Part shown: positions 20,187 through 32,120 of the stretch, piece by piece | Layout: the number at the start of each line of letters is the position of its first letter | How positions within the stretch are numbered: position 1 is the first letter of the stretch | Origin: Parapristionchus giblindavisi | Taxonomy: Eukaryota > Nematoda > Chromadorea > Rhabditida > Diplogasteridae | DNA: 64,000 nucleotides | Direction of reading: 5' to 3' | Assembly: GCA_943737045.1 (NCBI GenBank) | Contig: CALSFV010000085.1 | Location: 77,001-141,000, forward strand | Notes under the pieces: model-generated | Told to the model about the DNA's origin: nothing | Database searches by the model: none | Seen by the model: only the letters and a program-made list of their open reading frames with translations | Position numbers and translations under genes: made by a program

Positions 20187-21860
20187 GCAAAATGGTAGTA
20201 AGCTAGACTTTTCTCTTTTCGCAATTTGTAAATATTGCACAAGATTAGAAAATAGGGTACTTCTTCTGCTAACGACATTGCTTTCGAAATATCACATTTT
20301 TCTTTGAAAGTAACAAGTTTTACTAATGATTCTAAAAGAAATATAATAAAACGATGAATATAGAGAAATTAATGGTTGGAGGATGCCGTTATCGAAAGTA
20401 CGACCGAATTTGAAATCGTGGAAAGTAAAGAAAAAGTAGCGAGAGAGTGAGTAAAACGAGGAGTGTTCTCTGTTTTCTTTTCTTTTCATGACTTTTGAAC
20501 AGATGTTAATATTAGCCAAGGTATTCTCGTACCTCCCAGATCAGCCATCGATTGTAGATCGTCTGACGTCGTCTCCGATAATGTCCACGATGCTGGGGAA
20601 ACGTGACGTCATCAGACCAAGATGACGTCATCATGTACCACGGTCGAGAACGGATCGTGGCGCTTCACAAACGATTGATTTGATGATCTGAAAAGGATTT
20701 GACATTACCCAAAGCAATAGATCAAAGTCCACTATGATCTCATAGAGCAAAAAAGTAATGATAAACGAGTTACCAGAGCGGAGAGTTTCAAATTGAGAAT
20801 ATTTGAATATAATTTATAGCAATTCTAGACATGGAACAGAGAACTACGAAGGGGAAAACGCGGGGAAGAAAATAGGAATAACAAGACGCAATAACAGATC
20901 GATAATCATGAGAAGAAGAGAGAAACGATAAGGAAGAGATATAGCTAGAAAAGGCGGGAAAATCATCAAGAGTGAAGGGGCAAAAGGACCGAAGACTGCA
21001 AAAGAAGGAAGAAAGAGAGGTAGTAGGATAGGGCAAGACCATGGCCAGAGGGGAAATTAGAGAGAGAAGTAGAGATGGAGTGATTGAGAGACAGCGAAGG
21101 AGAGGGAGGAAAAGGAAGAGGGAGAGGGATGGCAAGGGACAGGACTTTAATAATTACAAATCAAAAGATAAAGAAAAGTATATCGATAAGCAGTTCCAAA
21201 TGGAGGGATACGCTAATGAATGAACATTATCGAGACTAGATTATTGACCCGTTTTCTTTCTCTGCACTCTCTCGCTTTCCCACAATCTCTCACTCTGTCA
21301 GCTCTCACGTTCTTTCTTTAGCACGCTCTCTTGCACATGATGGAAGCAAAGATCAAAGCTCAAAGATCAATTTTAAAAAGTAAACAAACAGGGAGTGAGG
21401 AGCGGTGAAAGGAACGAAGATTGCAAACGAAATGAACGAGAATGATAAAATGTGAAGTAGATAATCATATGCAAGACTAGACAACAATAACGAAATTACA
21501 AGCAATTAGTTAAAATATCAATGAACGAATTAGGGCTGGAATGAACGAAAGGAAGAGGAAGAGGAAGAGGGCCATAGGAGGCATATCAGAAAACATGGGG
21601 AATCGATCGAAAAGTCTGGGAATCACCAAAACACTATTGATGGTAGGTCATTGACGAGGGCATTGGTTTCTTTCTCTGCACTCTCTCACTGACCCACACT
21701 CTCTCACTCTGTCTGTACTCTCTCACATTTGCACACTCTCTACTATGATCAAAGAACGATCACATAATCTTTGTCGTAGCCAGGAAAGGAATAGGATTAG
21801 TAAATCATCTTTGCGTGCACGCGAATTCTGATCGATGACTCTAGGAACAGGAGAGATCAT
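20187..21860. other. Block B, unit 3, no gene seen
   Basis: GA-rich at 20870-21150, then CT-rich runs and AAAGATCAAAGCTCAAAGATCA near 21350. Long minus-strand frames (20788-21135) are low-complexity consequences of the purine bias. Confidence 0.55.
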
Positions 21861-21861
21861 T

Positions 21862-21932
21862 GAAAAAATCCTTCCAGAACATCAAGATTGAGCGCGTGAT
21901 TGTGCTTGCGCTCCTTGGTATTCCGTATATAA
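21862..21932 (+). promoter_or_regulatory. Block C promoter, unit 3
   Basis: TTCCAGAA near 21872, then GCGCGTGATTGTGCTTGCGC and TATATAA at 21926-21932. A second TATATAAGACG sits at 23799-23805, inside the internally duplicated segment. Confidence 0.5.
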
Positions 21933-22491
21933 GATGACATCTTGGCTCTCATCGTCATTTATTGTCTCTTCCCCCTTTCCTCGTTTTCATCTTTCAACCG
22001 CTCAACTACAACTCCGATGACCCTCTCGATGCATCTCAACTTCCGGAGTACTCTGCGCTAATGCACACGTGGATTCGTCTTCTAACCAAGGATACGCATG
22101 TTTCTTGAGTCAGGTATCTTACCCCACACCATCATTGCCGCACTATTAATGATCTTACTCTTAATGTGTTTACTTTTATGCCACATCTTGTCGCGTCCGT
22201 TGACTTCAATTTTCGTCTTTCGCGAACTCTGCCCGTCTTCATCTTTCATCGTCTCAACTACAACTCCACTTACGGTCTCGATGTAATCTTCGCCCGTCTG
22301 CCCGTTTATTCGTCATCTAACCAAGGATACGCCTGTTTCTTCAGTCCGGTATCGTATCCCATCCCACCATAACCGTATCGATCAATCTTCCGTTAATGCC
22401 CCCTGCCGTGCGGTAGTTTACGGATGGGTATGACATCATGGATAGTTTTTTTTAGTTGATTTTGGTAGACCATTAGTTATAGTTCCTTAAT

Positions 22492-22590
22492 TATGCATTG
22501 TTACATTTTGCTTACGTGCCTACTCCGTAACCCCCTGTGTCTGACGCGGCAGTGTGTTATGGCGTAGGCACAGGCTAATGTTACGATGCT
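22492..22590. mobile_element. GTGCCTACGCC hairpin element, unit 3 copy 1
   Basis: Same element and position as 15767-15864. Confidence 0.6.
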
Positions 22591-24364
22591 TTAGTTCTAA
22601 TTCTCGTTTTTTTTCTTTAGTTAGTTAGTCAGTCTTACGGTACCGTAGCCCGGTATAACCGTTCATGGGGTATTCCCGGTAACGAGCAATTTATAAGGCT
22701 CACCGGGTTTACCTCAAGTACGGCTGGGTATGGTTTCGTGGATAGATTAGTGTAGTATATTATTTGTTAGTATTTCGTTTTTTTGCATGAGTACCATGTA
22801 TTAGCTCTTTACCTCTACAGTAGACATCTTTCCTAATCTATCGGTTTTATATTTTACTGTATCTATCCATCTACAGGTTGACTCATTGTTTCGTCGATAT
22901 CGATTGTCATCACCACCTACTCTTCGGGCTACTCTACTCTACTCTACTCTGTTCTGCTCTACTCTACGTGCGACTAAGCTACTCTAACGGGTTCTGGAGC
23001 ATTCGATGCGACGTCGACTTTTGGTCTACTAAAGTGAAGACCAGTACTACTCGACTACTACTCGGTACGTTGACATCTACTTTTACCGTAGACATCTTTC
23101 TTACTGTAACTATTTTCTTTTTACTCTATCTTTCTTTCCCTCGTCTATGATATTCTATCCATCTACAGGTGGACTCATTGTCTCGTCGTCGCCATCAACG
23201 ATCGTCATCATCATCTTCTCCACTCTGCTCCACTCTACTCTACTCTACGGCTCAACTACAACTCCGCTGACCGTCTTGATGCATCTCATCTTCCGCAGTA
23301 CTGTGGGCTAATATGGACGTGGATTCGCCACCTAACCAAGGATATGCCTATTTCTTCATTGAGGTATCGTATCCCTCCCCGCCGTATCATTGATTATTTT
23401 CCCATAGTGTGGTTTCTGTCAAGCAACATCTTGCCGCACATCCGTTAATTTATTATAGTTGCAGCCCTTCCCGTCTTCATCTCTCATCCGCTCAACCACA
23501 ACTCCGATGGCCGTCTCGATGACTGTACCTCCGGAGTACTCTGCGCTAATCTACATGTGGATTCATCTTCTAACCAAGGAGACTCATGTTTCTTGAGTGA
23601 GGTATCGTATCCCACCGCACCACAACCGTATCGATCAACCTTCTGTTAATGCCCCCTGCCGTACTGTAGTGTACTGGGTATGACCTACTGGATAGTTGAT
23701 TTTGGTAGACCACTAGTTACAGTTCCTTAGTTAGTTCTGATTCTCGTTTTTTTTCGTTAGTTAGATAGTCTTACGGTACCGTATCCCGGTATGAACGTTA
23801 TATAAGACGACATCATAGCTCTCATCGTCATTTATCGTCTCTTCCCACCTGCTCGTCTTCATCTCTCATCCTCTCAACTACAACTCCGATGACCCTCTCG
23901 ATGCATCTCAACTTCCGGAGTACTCTGCGCTAATGCACACGTGGATTCGTCTTCTAACCAAGGATACGCATGTTTCTTGAGTCAGGTATCTTACCCCACA
24001 CCATCATTGCCGCACTATTAATGATCTTACTCTTAATGTGTTTACTTTTATGCCACATCTTGTCGCGTCCGTTGACTTCAATTTTCGTCTTTCGCGAACT
24101 CTGCCCGTCTTCATCTTTCATCGTCTCAACTACAACTCCACTTACGGTCTCGATGTAATCTTCGCCCGTCTGCCCGTTTATTCGTCATCTAACCAAGGAT
24201 ACGCCTGTTTCTTCAGTCCGGTATCGTATCCCATCCCACCATAACCGTATCGATCAATCTTCCGTTAATGCCCCCTGCCGTGCGGTAGTTTACGGATGGG
24301 TATGACATCATGGATAGTTTTTTTTTAGTTGATTTTGGTAGACCATTAGTTATAGTTCCTTAAT

Positions 24365-24460
24365 TATGCATTGTTACATTTTGCTTACGTGCCTACTCCG
24401 TAACCCCCTGTGTCTGACGCGGCAGTGTGTTATGGCGTAGGCACAGGCTAATGTTACGAT
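24365..24460. mobile_element. GTGCCTACGCC hairpin element, unit 3 copy 2
   Basis: Carried along by the internal duplication of block C; essentially identical to 22492-22590. Confidence 0.6.
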
Positions 24461-25393
24461 GCTTTAGTTCTAATTCTCGTTTTTTTCTTTAGTTAGTTAG
24501 TCAGTCTTACGGTACCGTAGCCCGGTATGACCGTTCATGGGGTATTCCCGGTAACGAGCAATTTATAAGGCTCACCGGGTTTACCTCAAGTACGGCTGGG
24601 TATGGTTTCGTGGATAGATTAGCGTAGTATATTATTTAGTATTTCGATTTTTTTTGTTGCATTAGTATCATGTCTCTCTTTACCTCTACAGTAGACATCT
24701 TTCTTACTGTATCGGTTTTCTATTTTACTGTATCTATCCATCTACAGGTTGACTCATTATTCGATATCGATCTTCATCATCACCTACTATACTATACTCT
24801 ACTCTACTAGTCTTGTCTACTAGTCTACTTTACTCTAGTCTTCTCTACTAGTCTACTCTACTAGTCTACTCTACGGGCGACTCTAATTGTAAGCTACCCT
24901 AACCGATTCTGGAGCCTTCGATGTGACGTCGACTTTTGATCTACTGACGTGAAGACCAGTACTACTCGACTTCTACTCGGTATTGTTGACATCTACCTTT
25001 ACCGTACATCTTTCTTACTGTAACTATTTTCTTTTTTACTGTATCTTTCTTTCCCTCGTCTATGATATTCTCTCCATCTACAGGTTCACTCATTGCTTCG
25101 TCGTCAACGATCGTCATCAACATCTTCTCCATACTACTCCACTCTGATCTACTCTACGGGCAACTAAGCCACTCTTCGGGTACTGGAGGTGCGTCGTCGA
25201 CTTTTGCGCCACTGAAATGAAGACCAAAGAAGAATTTCATCTGCGTCGGGAGACCAACGCTCTCAATGATGGAGTGTTATACTGCATTCTAAACTAAATA
25301 AAGATTTTGGGGTTTTGATGTTTACAAGCGGCGTCCAAGCCCGCGAAGTTAGATGGACAAGAATCACCACGTAAGCATGAAAAAGCAGAAATG

Positions 25394-25420
25394 GGCGGAG
25401 CCACATATCGGTGTATAAGG
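25394..25420 (+). promoter_or_regulatory. Block D promoter-like module, unit 3
   Basis: GGCGGAGCCACATATCGGTG followed by TATAAGG, the same spacing as in unit 1. Confidence 0.4.
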
Positions 25421-25462
25421 ACGGGCTCTAGAGAGTTTACAGAAAACGTATCAGATGATTAC

Positions 25463-25484
25463 CGTGAAGCGTTCCAAATTTTTT
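25463..25484 (+). pseudogene. U6 3'-end remnant, unit 3
   Basis: CGTGAAGCGTTCCAAATTTT plus TT, the exact 3' end expected of U6 including CGTGAAGCG, which is mutated in the longer unit 1 copy. The body is deleted; GATGATTAC joins it directly. Confidence 0.7.
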
Positions 25485-25593
25485 GTTCATTTATCTTTTC
25501 AAAATCACCGAGTGTTTATAACACGCTATCTGAGAAAATCCACATAGGTGCAGTATCGATGAAATATAGATTTTTTTGTTTTATGTATGATAA

Positions 25594-25797
25594 TTACAGG
25601 CTCCATGAGTGTAGTTCACTGGTATTTGGAAATTCCTTCCAATTGAAAATTCGCTTCAGGTGGTGACCACACAACGATTTGGCGCCTTTTCCTAAAAGGT
25701 TTATTTCGAATCCAATCGATTCGGGAGTGGGTGCAGTCGACTCCTTGGCTAAATCTAAGAAACTATTGTCAAGGAGAGTTTTTTGATCAACGGTCAA
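25594..25797 (-). pseudogene. Exon-like 67-codon frame, left arm
   Basis: Frame MTVDQKTLLDNSFLDLAKES...FNWKEFPNTSELHSWSL. Upstream on the minus strand is an AATTCCCATTTCCAG acceptor-like sequence, and the stop overlaps a GTAATT donor-like site. Three copies in the window (also 28788-28991, 33176-33379) differ mostly at single residues, which suggests recent constraint or recent spread. No family is recognised. Confidence 0.35.
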
Positions 25798-26654
25798 CGA
25801 AGGCTGGAAATGGGAATTTTCAAAATATATTTTACATTAAATTAATTATCACTATTTTCCCATAAGCCAGGTAGATTTTTTATTTGCTTAATATCTTCTA
25901 CATATTATATTACACCTTCAGTTTAAAATTCATAATTTTTAAAAAATACATTTTATATGAACTAATCATTTTTATAACGAAAATCGTAATTATGGTGTGC
26001 TCCTACAGTAATCCCTAATCAGTTAATTTGTTCTTTTTCACAAGTTTTAAGCATATTTTCTGCGCTTTTCTTTACAATGTTAGATGTATATGATTATTCT
26101 GCACCATCGGAGCGCAACTACACGGTATATGTGATGATAACATTACTGATCGTACTTGTACCGTAAATTTCATTCACTTTCGTATCCGAGCCAGCTTGCG
26201 AGTTAAAACGCACTCTCCCTAACAGCGGGGGGCAGCGACAGGGGGAGGGCACAAAGTTTCAAAATCATCCTAAACCATTCATATTTGGTGGTTGGAGTCC
26301 CTAGGGGTGGGATACACTTCAGCCAAAAAATTGACCCGAATTATCGATTTTTGATCTACCAAAACTGAAAAAAATCAAATTGATTTTTTCCTATTGTGTC
26401 ATATATCATTCGAAAGAGCGTTGAAAGTTATGTAAAACTGACAAGTTTCAAAAGATTTCGTTCATTGGTTTTTGAGAAAAATCCGTTTTTGCGAAAAAAT
26501 GCAAGATTTTTTTCCTTTCGATAAATAGCAGACCACTTTCCAGAAATCTCTTGTTCCTGCCCCAGTTGAAATATTGTGTAAAAATAGCAGGGCTATCCGA
26601 ATAACACAGTCATTTTAAAAATCTGCGTTCCGGAATATGACATATTGCCAAAAA

Positions 26655-26722
26655 ACTAGCGCTTTTTAGCGTTACAATCGTCGACGCGGGTTCGATTCCG
26701 GCCAGGGGTCAAAATTTTTGTA
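26655..26722 (+). other. tRNA-like segment, left arm
   Basis: CGCGGGTTCGATTCCGGCC is a strong B box/T arm, ending GGTCAAAATTTTTG. The 5' half (CTAGCGCTTTTTAGCGTTAC) does not form a clear D arm. It points inward and is mirrored at about 27825-27893. Confidence 0.4.
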
Positions 26723-26894
26723 AATTTTTTTTAGTTCCCTTTTGGCTTCTAATCATCTTTTTTTTATGTTTAGTACTGTTTTAATTGGTTTTCAGATAGA
26801 TTAATATCTAAAATGCAATGTTCTGAAAGTGGTCTCTATTTTTAAACATGTTTATCAAATGATACATTTGGGACATCAAATATATGTATAATAT

Positions 26895-27176
26895 ATGTAC
26901 CCTGATGGATCGAGGATGTTTTCACCGGAGGAAAGATTAAGTGCACGCCAAATTAGTTCATATTATAATAGAATAAAGACTGCAAGAGCCACGGCATCCG
27001 TTAACATTGATAAAAAGAGAAAACAAAGTGGAATTCGAGCGAAACGCTCTTCAATCGATGTGGATAGCGATGCACTAAATTTCGATACAGAATGGAGGAA
27101 TTTGCTGAACGAATTGGACAAGAACGAAGCTGATGAAATAGATGATGAGGAGTTGATTTCTGATGAAGATCTAATT
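26895..27176 (+). pseudogene. Small ORF in fold-back spacer, 5' part
   Basis: ATG at 26895 opens 94 codons. The start is MYPDGSRMFSPEERLSARQI, then a basic middle (IDKKRKQSGIRAKR) and a strongly acidic end (NEADEIDDEELISDEDL). It is interrupted at CTAATT by a LINE 3' fragment. The frame resumes exactly after the repeated CTAATT at 27537-27542 and ends with TAA at 27609-27611, for about 116 codons in all. A basic/acidic small protein of unknown role, possibly a piece of the element's own gene. Confidence 0.5.
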
Positions 27177-27536
27177 ATAATAATAATATTTATGCGTTTT
27201 ACAAGAAAACACGGCACAGGAAAATAAATTAAATTATATCGAATGATTGATGATGGACATATGACAAAACTATGAAACGTGAACATTGAAGAAAGTGCAA
27301 TGTGCAGATGGGATAAGGCAAATATTATTCTAGTCAATTTTACTCAGGGAAACTGAAAGTTATCCGGTTTTCGGTTGCACTAGGAGCCTTGCCGCTCTGG
27401 GAAAGAAGCTATTATGCCTGTAATGAAATCGTGAGCCTGGGTTGTTGAAATTGAGGCCATTATGGGTGATATAAGGGCGAAAATAGTGAGGTTTCATATT
27501 TGAGATCCTATATTTACCTCTGATAAATTTTTACCT
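27177..27536 (-). mobile_element. LINE 3'-end fragment (about 360 bp)
   Basis: Matches 6479-6837 of the unit 1 LINE, including the ATT-type tail and the end of the RT frame. It is flanked by a CTAATT duplication (27171-27176, 27537-27542), so it is a 5'-truncated de novo insertion rather than a duplicate. Confidence 0.8.
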
Positions 27537-27542
27537 CTAATT

Positions 27543-27611
27543 GTCACTTCCATAAGAAACAACATGAATGAAATATTCAACATGGACGAAACAATTGAAT
27601 TGGAGAATTAA
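27543..27611 (+). pseudogene. Small ORF in fold-back spacer, 3' part
   Basis: In-frame continuation of 26895-27176 past the LINE fragment: VTSIRNNMNEIFNMDETIEL then EN and TAA. That the frame survives on the far side supports a real pre-insertion gene. Confidence 0.45.
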
Positions 27612-28787
27612 TCAATGTTAATTGTGTTGAGAAAGATGTTATAAAATGATGACGATACATGTACTTGATGTCCCAAATGTACCATTTGATAAACATGTTT
27701 AAAAATAGAGACCACTTTCAGAACATTGCATTTTAGATATTTATCTATCTGAAAACCAATTAAAACATTCTTAAACATCGAAAAAAGATGATTAGAAGCC
27801 AAAAGGGAACTAAAAAAAATTTGCAAAAATTTTGACCCCTGGCCGGAATCGAACCCGCGTCGACGATTGTAACGCTAAAAAGCGCTAGTTTTTTGGCAAT
27901 ATGTCATATTCCGGAACGCAGATTTTTAAAATGACTGTGTTATTCGAATAGCCCTGCTATTTTTACACAATATTTCAACTGGGGCAGGAACAAGAGATTT
28001 CTGGAAAGTGGTCTGCTATTTATCGAAAGGAAAAAAATCTTGCATTTTTTCGCAAAACGGATTTTTCTCAAAAACCAACGAACGAAATCTTTTGAAACTT
28101 GTCAGTTTTACATAACTTTCAACGCTCTTTCGAATGATATATGACACAATAGGAAAAAATCAATTTGATTTTTTCAGTTTTGGTAGATCAAAAATCGATA
28201 ATTCGGGTCAATTTTTTGGCTGAAGTGTATCCCACCCCTAGGGACTCCAACCACCAAATATGAATGGTTTAGGATGATTTTGAAACTTTGTGCCCTCCCC
28301 CCTCCGCCCTTACAGAGAGCGCGTTTTAATTACCATACTCATGCCGTTCCGTACTCTTTCTTATCGGTTATATAGACTGATCAGAGAATAAGAGAGAGCA
28401 CGTAAATTATAGTACACGTACAGTACAAGTACGATCAGTAATGTGATCATCACATATACTGTGCAGCTGCAATCCGATGGTGCAGAATAACCATATATCT
28501 CTAACATTACAATGAAAAGCGCTGAAAATATGCTTAAAACTAGCGAAAAAAAACCAGATTAACTGATTTGGGATTACTGTAGGAGCACACCATAATTACG
28601 ATTTTCGTTATAAATACGATTAGTTCATATAAAATGTATTTTTTAAAAATTATGAATTTTAAACTGAAGGTGTAATATAACATGTAGAAGATATTAAGCA
28701 AATAAAAAATCTACCTGGCCTATGGGAAAATAGTGGGAATTAATTTAATGTAAAAATTTTTTCGAAAATTCCCATTTCCAGCCTTCG

Positions 28788-28991
28788 TTGACCGTTGATC
28801 AAAAAACTCTCCTTGACAATAGTTTCTTAGAATTAGCCAAGGAGTCGACTGCACCCACTCCCGAATCGATTGGATTCGAAATAAATCTTTTAGGAAAAGG
28901 CGCCAAATCGTTGTGTGGTCACACCCTGAAGCGAATTTTCAATTGGAAGGAATTTCCAAGTACAAGTGAACTACACTCATGGAGCCTGTAA
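28788..28991 (+). pseudogene. Exon-like 67-codon frame, right arm
   Basis: Inverted partner of 25594-25797. It is preceded by CCCATTTCCAG/CCTTCG, a plausible 3' splice site, and followed by CCT/GTAATT. It keeps GFEINLLGKGAKSLCGHTLK. Confidence 0.35.
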
Positions 28992-29354
28992 TTATCATAC
29001 ATAAAACAAAAAAATCTATTTTTCATCGATACCAAAAAATATCCCAGTTGTTGAATTCTCTCAGATAGTGTTTTTTATATATTTTCTTTAGAGGATCGAT
29101 TGAGTTCCTGAATTTCATTTAACTGTGAACTATTAATGTGATAAAACACCTTTCTAGGAAAATATATAAGGTGCAAGTTGTTTATTGAATAGGCGAATGA
29201 AAAATAGATAAAGAACCGATTAAGGAATGAACTGCAGGATCACCGATAGATATTAAAGGAATCAATATTTAATAATGAACTATTCATAGCAGCATGAAAC
29301 TGTGATTCAATAAAATCAATAATCCATTTGATGATTAACAACAAAAGAGGAAAT

Positions 29355-29425
29355 TCCGATGCGGGGAATCGAGCCCCGGCCTTGTGGGTGAGAGCCACAA
29401 ATCCTAACCACTAGACCACATCGGA
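29355..29425 (-). tRNA. tRNA-Glu (CTC), one T-loop change
   Basis: Cloverleaf intact, acceptor and anticodon arm perfect. The T loop reads CTCGATT instead of TTCGATT, altering an invariant B-box base, so transcription may be reduced. Confidence 0.8.
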
Positions 29426-29494
29426 TGGTCTAAGGAGAGGTAGACATTGATGTTCAACTTCGATTGAAACTTGATTGACACATAGGTCGACAAT

Positions 29495-29586
29495 AGAGCT
29501 AATTTTACTCTCCACTCTGGAAACACTCTCTTGTGTGCAAAGAAAGCGAGAGAACATTGGCAGAGCGGAGAGATTCAAATTAGCTT
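29495..29586. repeat. Hairpin repeat, unit 3 block D
   Basis: AGAGCTAATTTTACTCTCCA to GGAGAGATTCAAATTAGCT; same as 9254-9342. Confidence 0.6.
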
Positions 29587-29894
29587 TACGATCTCTTTAA
29601 TGAATTGTGATCTCTCAGACATTCATAGGACAATGAGACATAAGAGTAAGAACATGCAAGGCTTTTCAATTTAAATATAATAATCACGCACTACATGGTC
29701 TCATTCTCACTCAATTCATTTGCGCTTCTCGGTCGTTTATCCTCCTCTCATCTTTTCATGCTCTCTCCGTTTATCCCCTTTAAAGGTAATATTTGGTGTT
29801 TGATCTTTACTTTGTTCTTTTATTATTATTCTTTTCACTTTTTGCAGTGGGCCTAATCGTCTCCTTTACTCTCGGCGTCGAAACTCCTCCAAAA

Positions 29895-30520
29895 ATGTCG
29901 TGCGTCCTCTAACGATGTTGTAGCTGTTCAAGGTACGAACCACTTTGGGGTTATTTAGCTATTGATTAGCTAAACGTCGCTAAATAAAATTGCGCTACTT
30001 TGTGACGCAGCTACTGTAAAATTTCAGTTTTTGGACGGAGTTGGCGTTTGTTTATGGATTCGGAGAACTAAACTATATATACCCGGACTGATTGGTCCGA
30101 TTAAGCTATTTTCATAAAATAGCGGAATTCTCATATCTGCTCTCTCGCTTGCTTCATCATAAGAGTATCGTTTTTCATGCACAAACGCAAAAAAAAGTAT
30201 AAAACATGAAAATGGAAGATTGAAAATGAGTAAATATGGCATTAGGATAAAGCAAAGATCTTATCATATTTCAATTGTTTAATCTATGGTAATCTCTTCT
30301 TCTACAGGTATCATCTTCTTGTCACCATCGTCGTCGATGAAGATCATCAGAAGATCGGCGATATTATCATTGCTGTCTTCTCTGGGGGAGCTGCTGATGA
30401 AATAGGATACGTACGGCTGCTTTCGTCTTTTGCTCATCAAGAGGAAGCTGATCCCTTATCCGACAGTATAAAGATATTTGGGTGTGTTCGAGTTTACAAA
30501 GGGTGTCCAAGCCCGCGAAG
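29895..30520 (+). pseudogene. Block E two-exon small ORF, unit 3 copy (broken)
   Basis: Exon 1 29895-29932 with TAA at codon 6, donor GTACGA. The acceptor ends at 30307, and exon 2 keeps the YHLLVTIVVDEDHQKIGDII-like frame. A promoter module with TATATAAGAG lies downstream at about 30545. Confidence 0.4.
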
Positions 30521-30613
30521 TTAAATAGGCGGGGCAAAAAAACACTATATATAAGAGTTATACTCAAATGGACCGCGAAAGTATATCTAGATCATTTGAA
30601 ATGTTTGTTAATA

Positions 30614-30688
30614 GGGACCCATGGTCTAGTGGATAACAGGTCGGACGGCCAATCCAAGCGGTTGGTCGGCAAGAAAGTTCGAATCACA
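30614..30688 (+). repeat. tRNA-like sequence, unit 3 block E
   Basis: A box intact; the B box is AGTTCGAATCAC, with the last C changed. Confidence 0.55.
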
Positions 30689-31018
30689 GAGGAAGATCAG
30701 CTAAAGAAAAACCTTCCCTAACAATTGTCAACTATTTTTGTTTTTTCTTTGACAAATTTTCGATTTTTCTTTGTTAACGTGTGTTCTGTAGCAGAGAATT
30801 GTCAAAATGAACTTGAGTATAATTCTGGCTTTTATGTGCTAATAAGTGAAACGTTTTAGAGATAGCGAATCTTTAAGTTAATATCAGAGAGAAATATCAG
30901 TGCCCCGTTTTAGCTGGTAGAGGGAGCAGTTAAGAGGGAAGGCACGATCGGTATTCCGCGTTTCCGTACAGATTTCGTATGAAAAAGTCGAAAAAATATG
31001 AGAGACTAAGATTATGTT

Positions 31019-31068
31019 TAATGCCCCGTTTTAGCTGGTAGAGGGAGCAGTTAAGAGGGAAGGCACGA
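31019..31068 (+). repeat. Short duplicated block F segment at a rearrangement joint
   Basis: ATGCCCCGTTTTAGCTGGTA and the next 30 bases repeat 30900-30950, then switch directly to fold-back arm sequence (GCTATTAAGCAAATAAAA). This is a junction footprint. Confidence 0.6.
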
Positions 31069-31189
31069 TGCTATTAAGCAAATAAAAAATTGTAGTTCGC
31101 CATGAGAAAATACTGAGAATTAATTTAATGTGTATTGTTTTCGAAAATCCCGAATTCCAGCGTTAACTCTCCTTGGAAATAGTTTCTTA

Positions 31190-32120
31190 CAAGGGAAGCA
31201 CAACTGAAAACGTGTTAGATCCCGAAAGCGACTCACATGGATGGTCAGGGCTGAGGGGGAGATGGCCGTACGTGATTTTAGAAGGTGCTCATCGGACCTA
31301 CTAATCGATGTTTTCGATCGATGTTTTTTCGGCACATTTTTCGCTAAAATCCCCCTATGTATAACACGGTAGAGCGCTTGGATACCCTATGAGTGGCAAG
31401 GTATAGAGACCATCTGCCTCGAAGGCTCAATCGGGAGCGCATCTGACTAACACCCCAATACCCCTGGTACTATTCCCGCCGCGGTCAAAATTTTTTTGCA
31501 AATTTTTACAAACTCCCATAACTTTATTTTCATTGTTATGTGACATTTTTGTGCTTTAAAATATTAATTGAAAATACTGAAAGAAGAAAAATAATTTATG
31601 TTGGCATTTTGTATAGCAAAAAAAAACAAACTTAAACAAAAAAATGCAAACAATTTTTTGACAATTTTTTAACAAACAATTTTGATTTATTTTGATTGAT
31701 TTCAATTCAAATTTTTTGTATTGGTCTTTGGGCTCTGGGCTTTGGGCGTAACAGTTCATAAATGACGATAAAACGATTAAAATAAAGTTGAGGGAGTTTG
31801 TAAAAATTTGCAAAAAATTTTTTACGGCGGCGGGAATAGTACCAGGGGGTATCGGGGTGATAGTCAGATGCGCTCCCGATTGAACCTTCGAGGCAGATGG
31901 TCTCTATACCTTGCCACTCATAGGGTATCCAAGCGCTCTACCGTGTAATACATAGGGGGATTTTAGCAAAAAATGTGCCGAAAAAACATCGATCGAAAAC
32001 ATCGATTAGTAGGTCCGATGAGCACCTTCTGAAATCACGTACGGCCATCTCCCCCTCAGCCCTGACCATCCATGTGAGTCGCTTTCGGGATCTAACACGT
32101 TTTCAGTTGTGCTTCCCTTG
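31190..32120. mobile_element. Tc4/Tc5-like fold-back (TIR CAAGGGAAGCAC)
   Basis: A 931-bp element with arms of about 350 bp (31190-31540, 31770-32120). TTA is duplicated at 31187-31189 and 32121-32123 in the CTTAG of the exon-like frame it interrupts (TTTCTTAGAATTAGC in the other copies). A tRNA-like segment in each arm points inward and is followed by GGTCAAAATTTTTTTGC-like T runs. No ORF of note. Confidence 0.85.
31408..31500 (+). other. tRNA-like segment, left arm (mirrored at about 31825-31905)
   Basis: GGCTCAATCGGGAGCGCATC resembles a D arm/A box, CTGACTAACACC an anticodon arm, and GGTACTATTCCCGCC a decayed B box, followed by T runs. A second D-arm-like GGTAGAGCGCTTGGATACCC lies just upstream. 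Cloverleaf pairing is incomplete. Confidence 0.35.

Larger units (their letters stand above)
21933..25303 (+). pseudogene. Block C exon/intron modules, internally duplicated
   Basis: About 21,990-22,740 and 23,870-24,610 are nearly identical, including a 62-codon frame MFLESGILPHTIIAALLMIL at 22098 and 23970. Each copy has its own donor-like sites, hairpin element and conserved intronic module. Acceptors CCATCTACAG/G lie near 22878, 23169, 24748 and 25083, and the final AATAAA is at 25298-25303. The duplication brings a second TATA box. Frames are not continuous across the modules, so coding function is doubtful. Confidence 0.45.
25521..29071. mobile_element. 3.55-kb fold-back element with exon-like ORF in each arm
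   Basis: Arms of about 1.35 kb (25521-26880 and 27640-29071) are near-complementary, with ends ACACGCTATCTGAGA and TCTCAGATAGTGT. The empty site GAGTGTTTATTTACTTTC is intact in units 4 and 5, and here a TTTATA-like sequence flanks both ends. Each arm holds a 67-codon frame and, toward the centre, a B-box-containing tRNA-like segment. The spacer holds a small ORF split by a LINE fragment. The superfamily is not assigned. Partial arms recur at 31069-33450. Confidence 0.8.

Noticed and set aside
22098..22286. Hydrophobic 62-codon frame (LLMILLLMCLLLCHIL) as a membrane protein
   Set aside because: Identical copy at 23970 is due to a recent duplication; in other units the frame shifts or stops, and it crosses putative splice sites.
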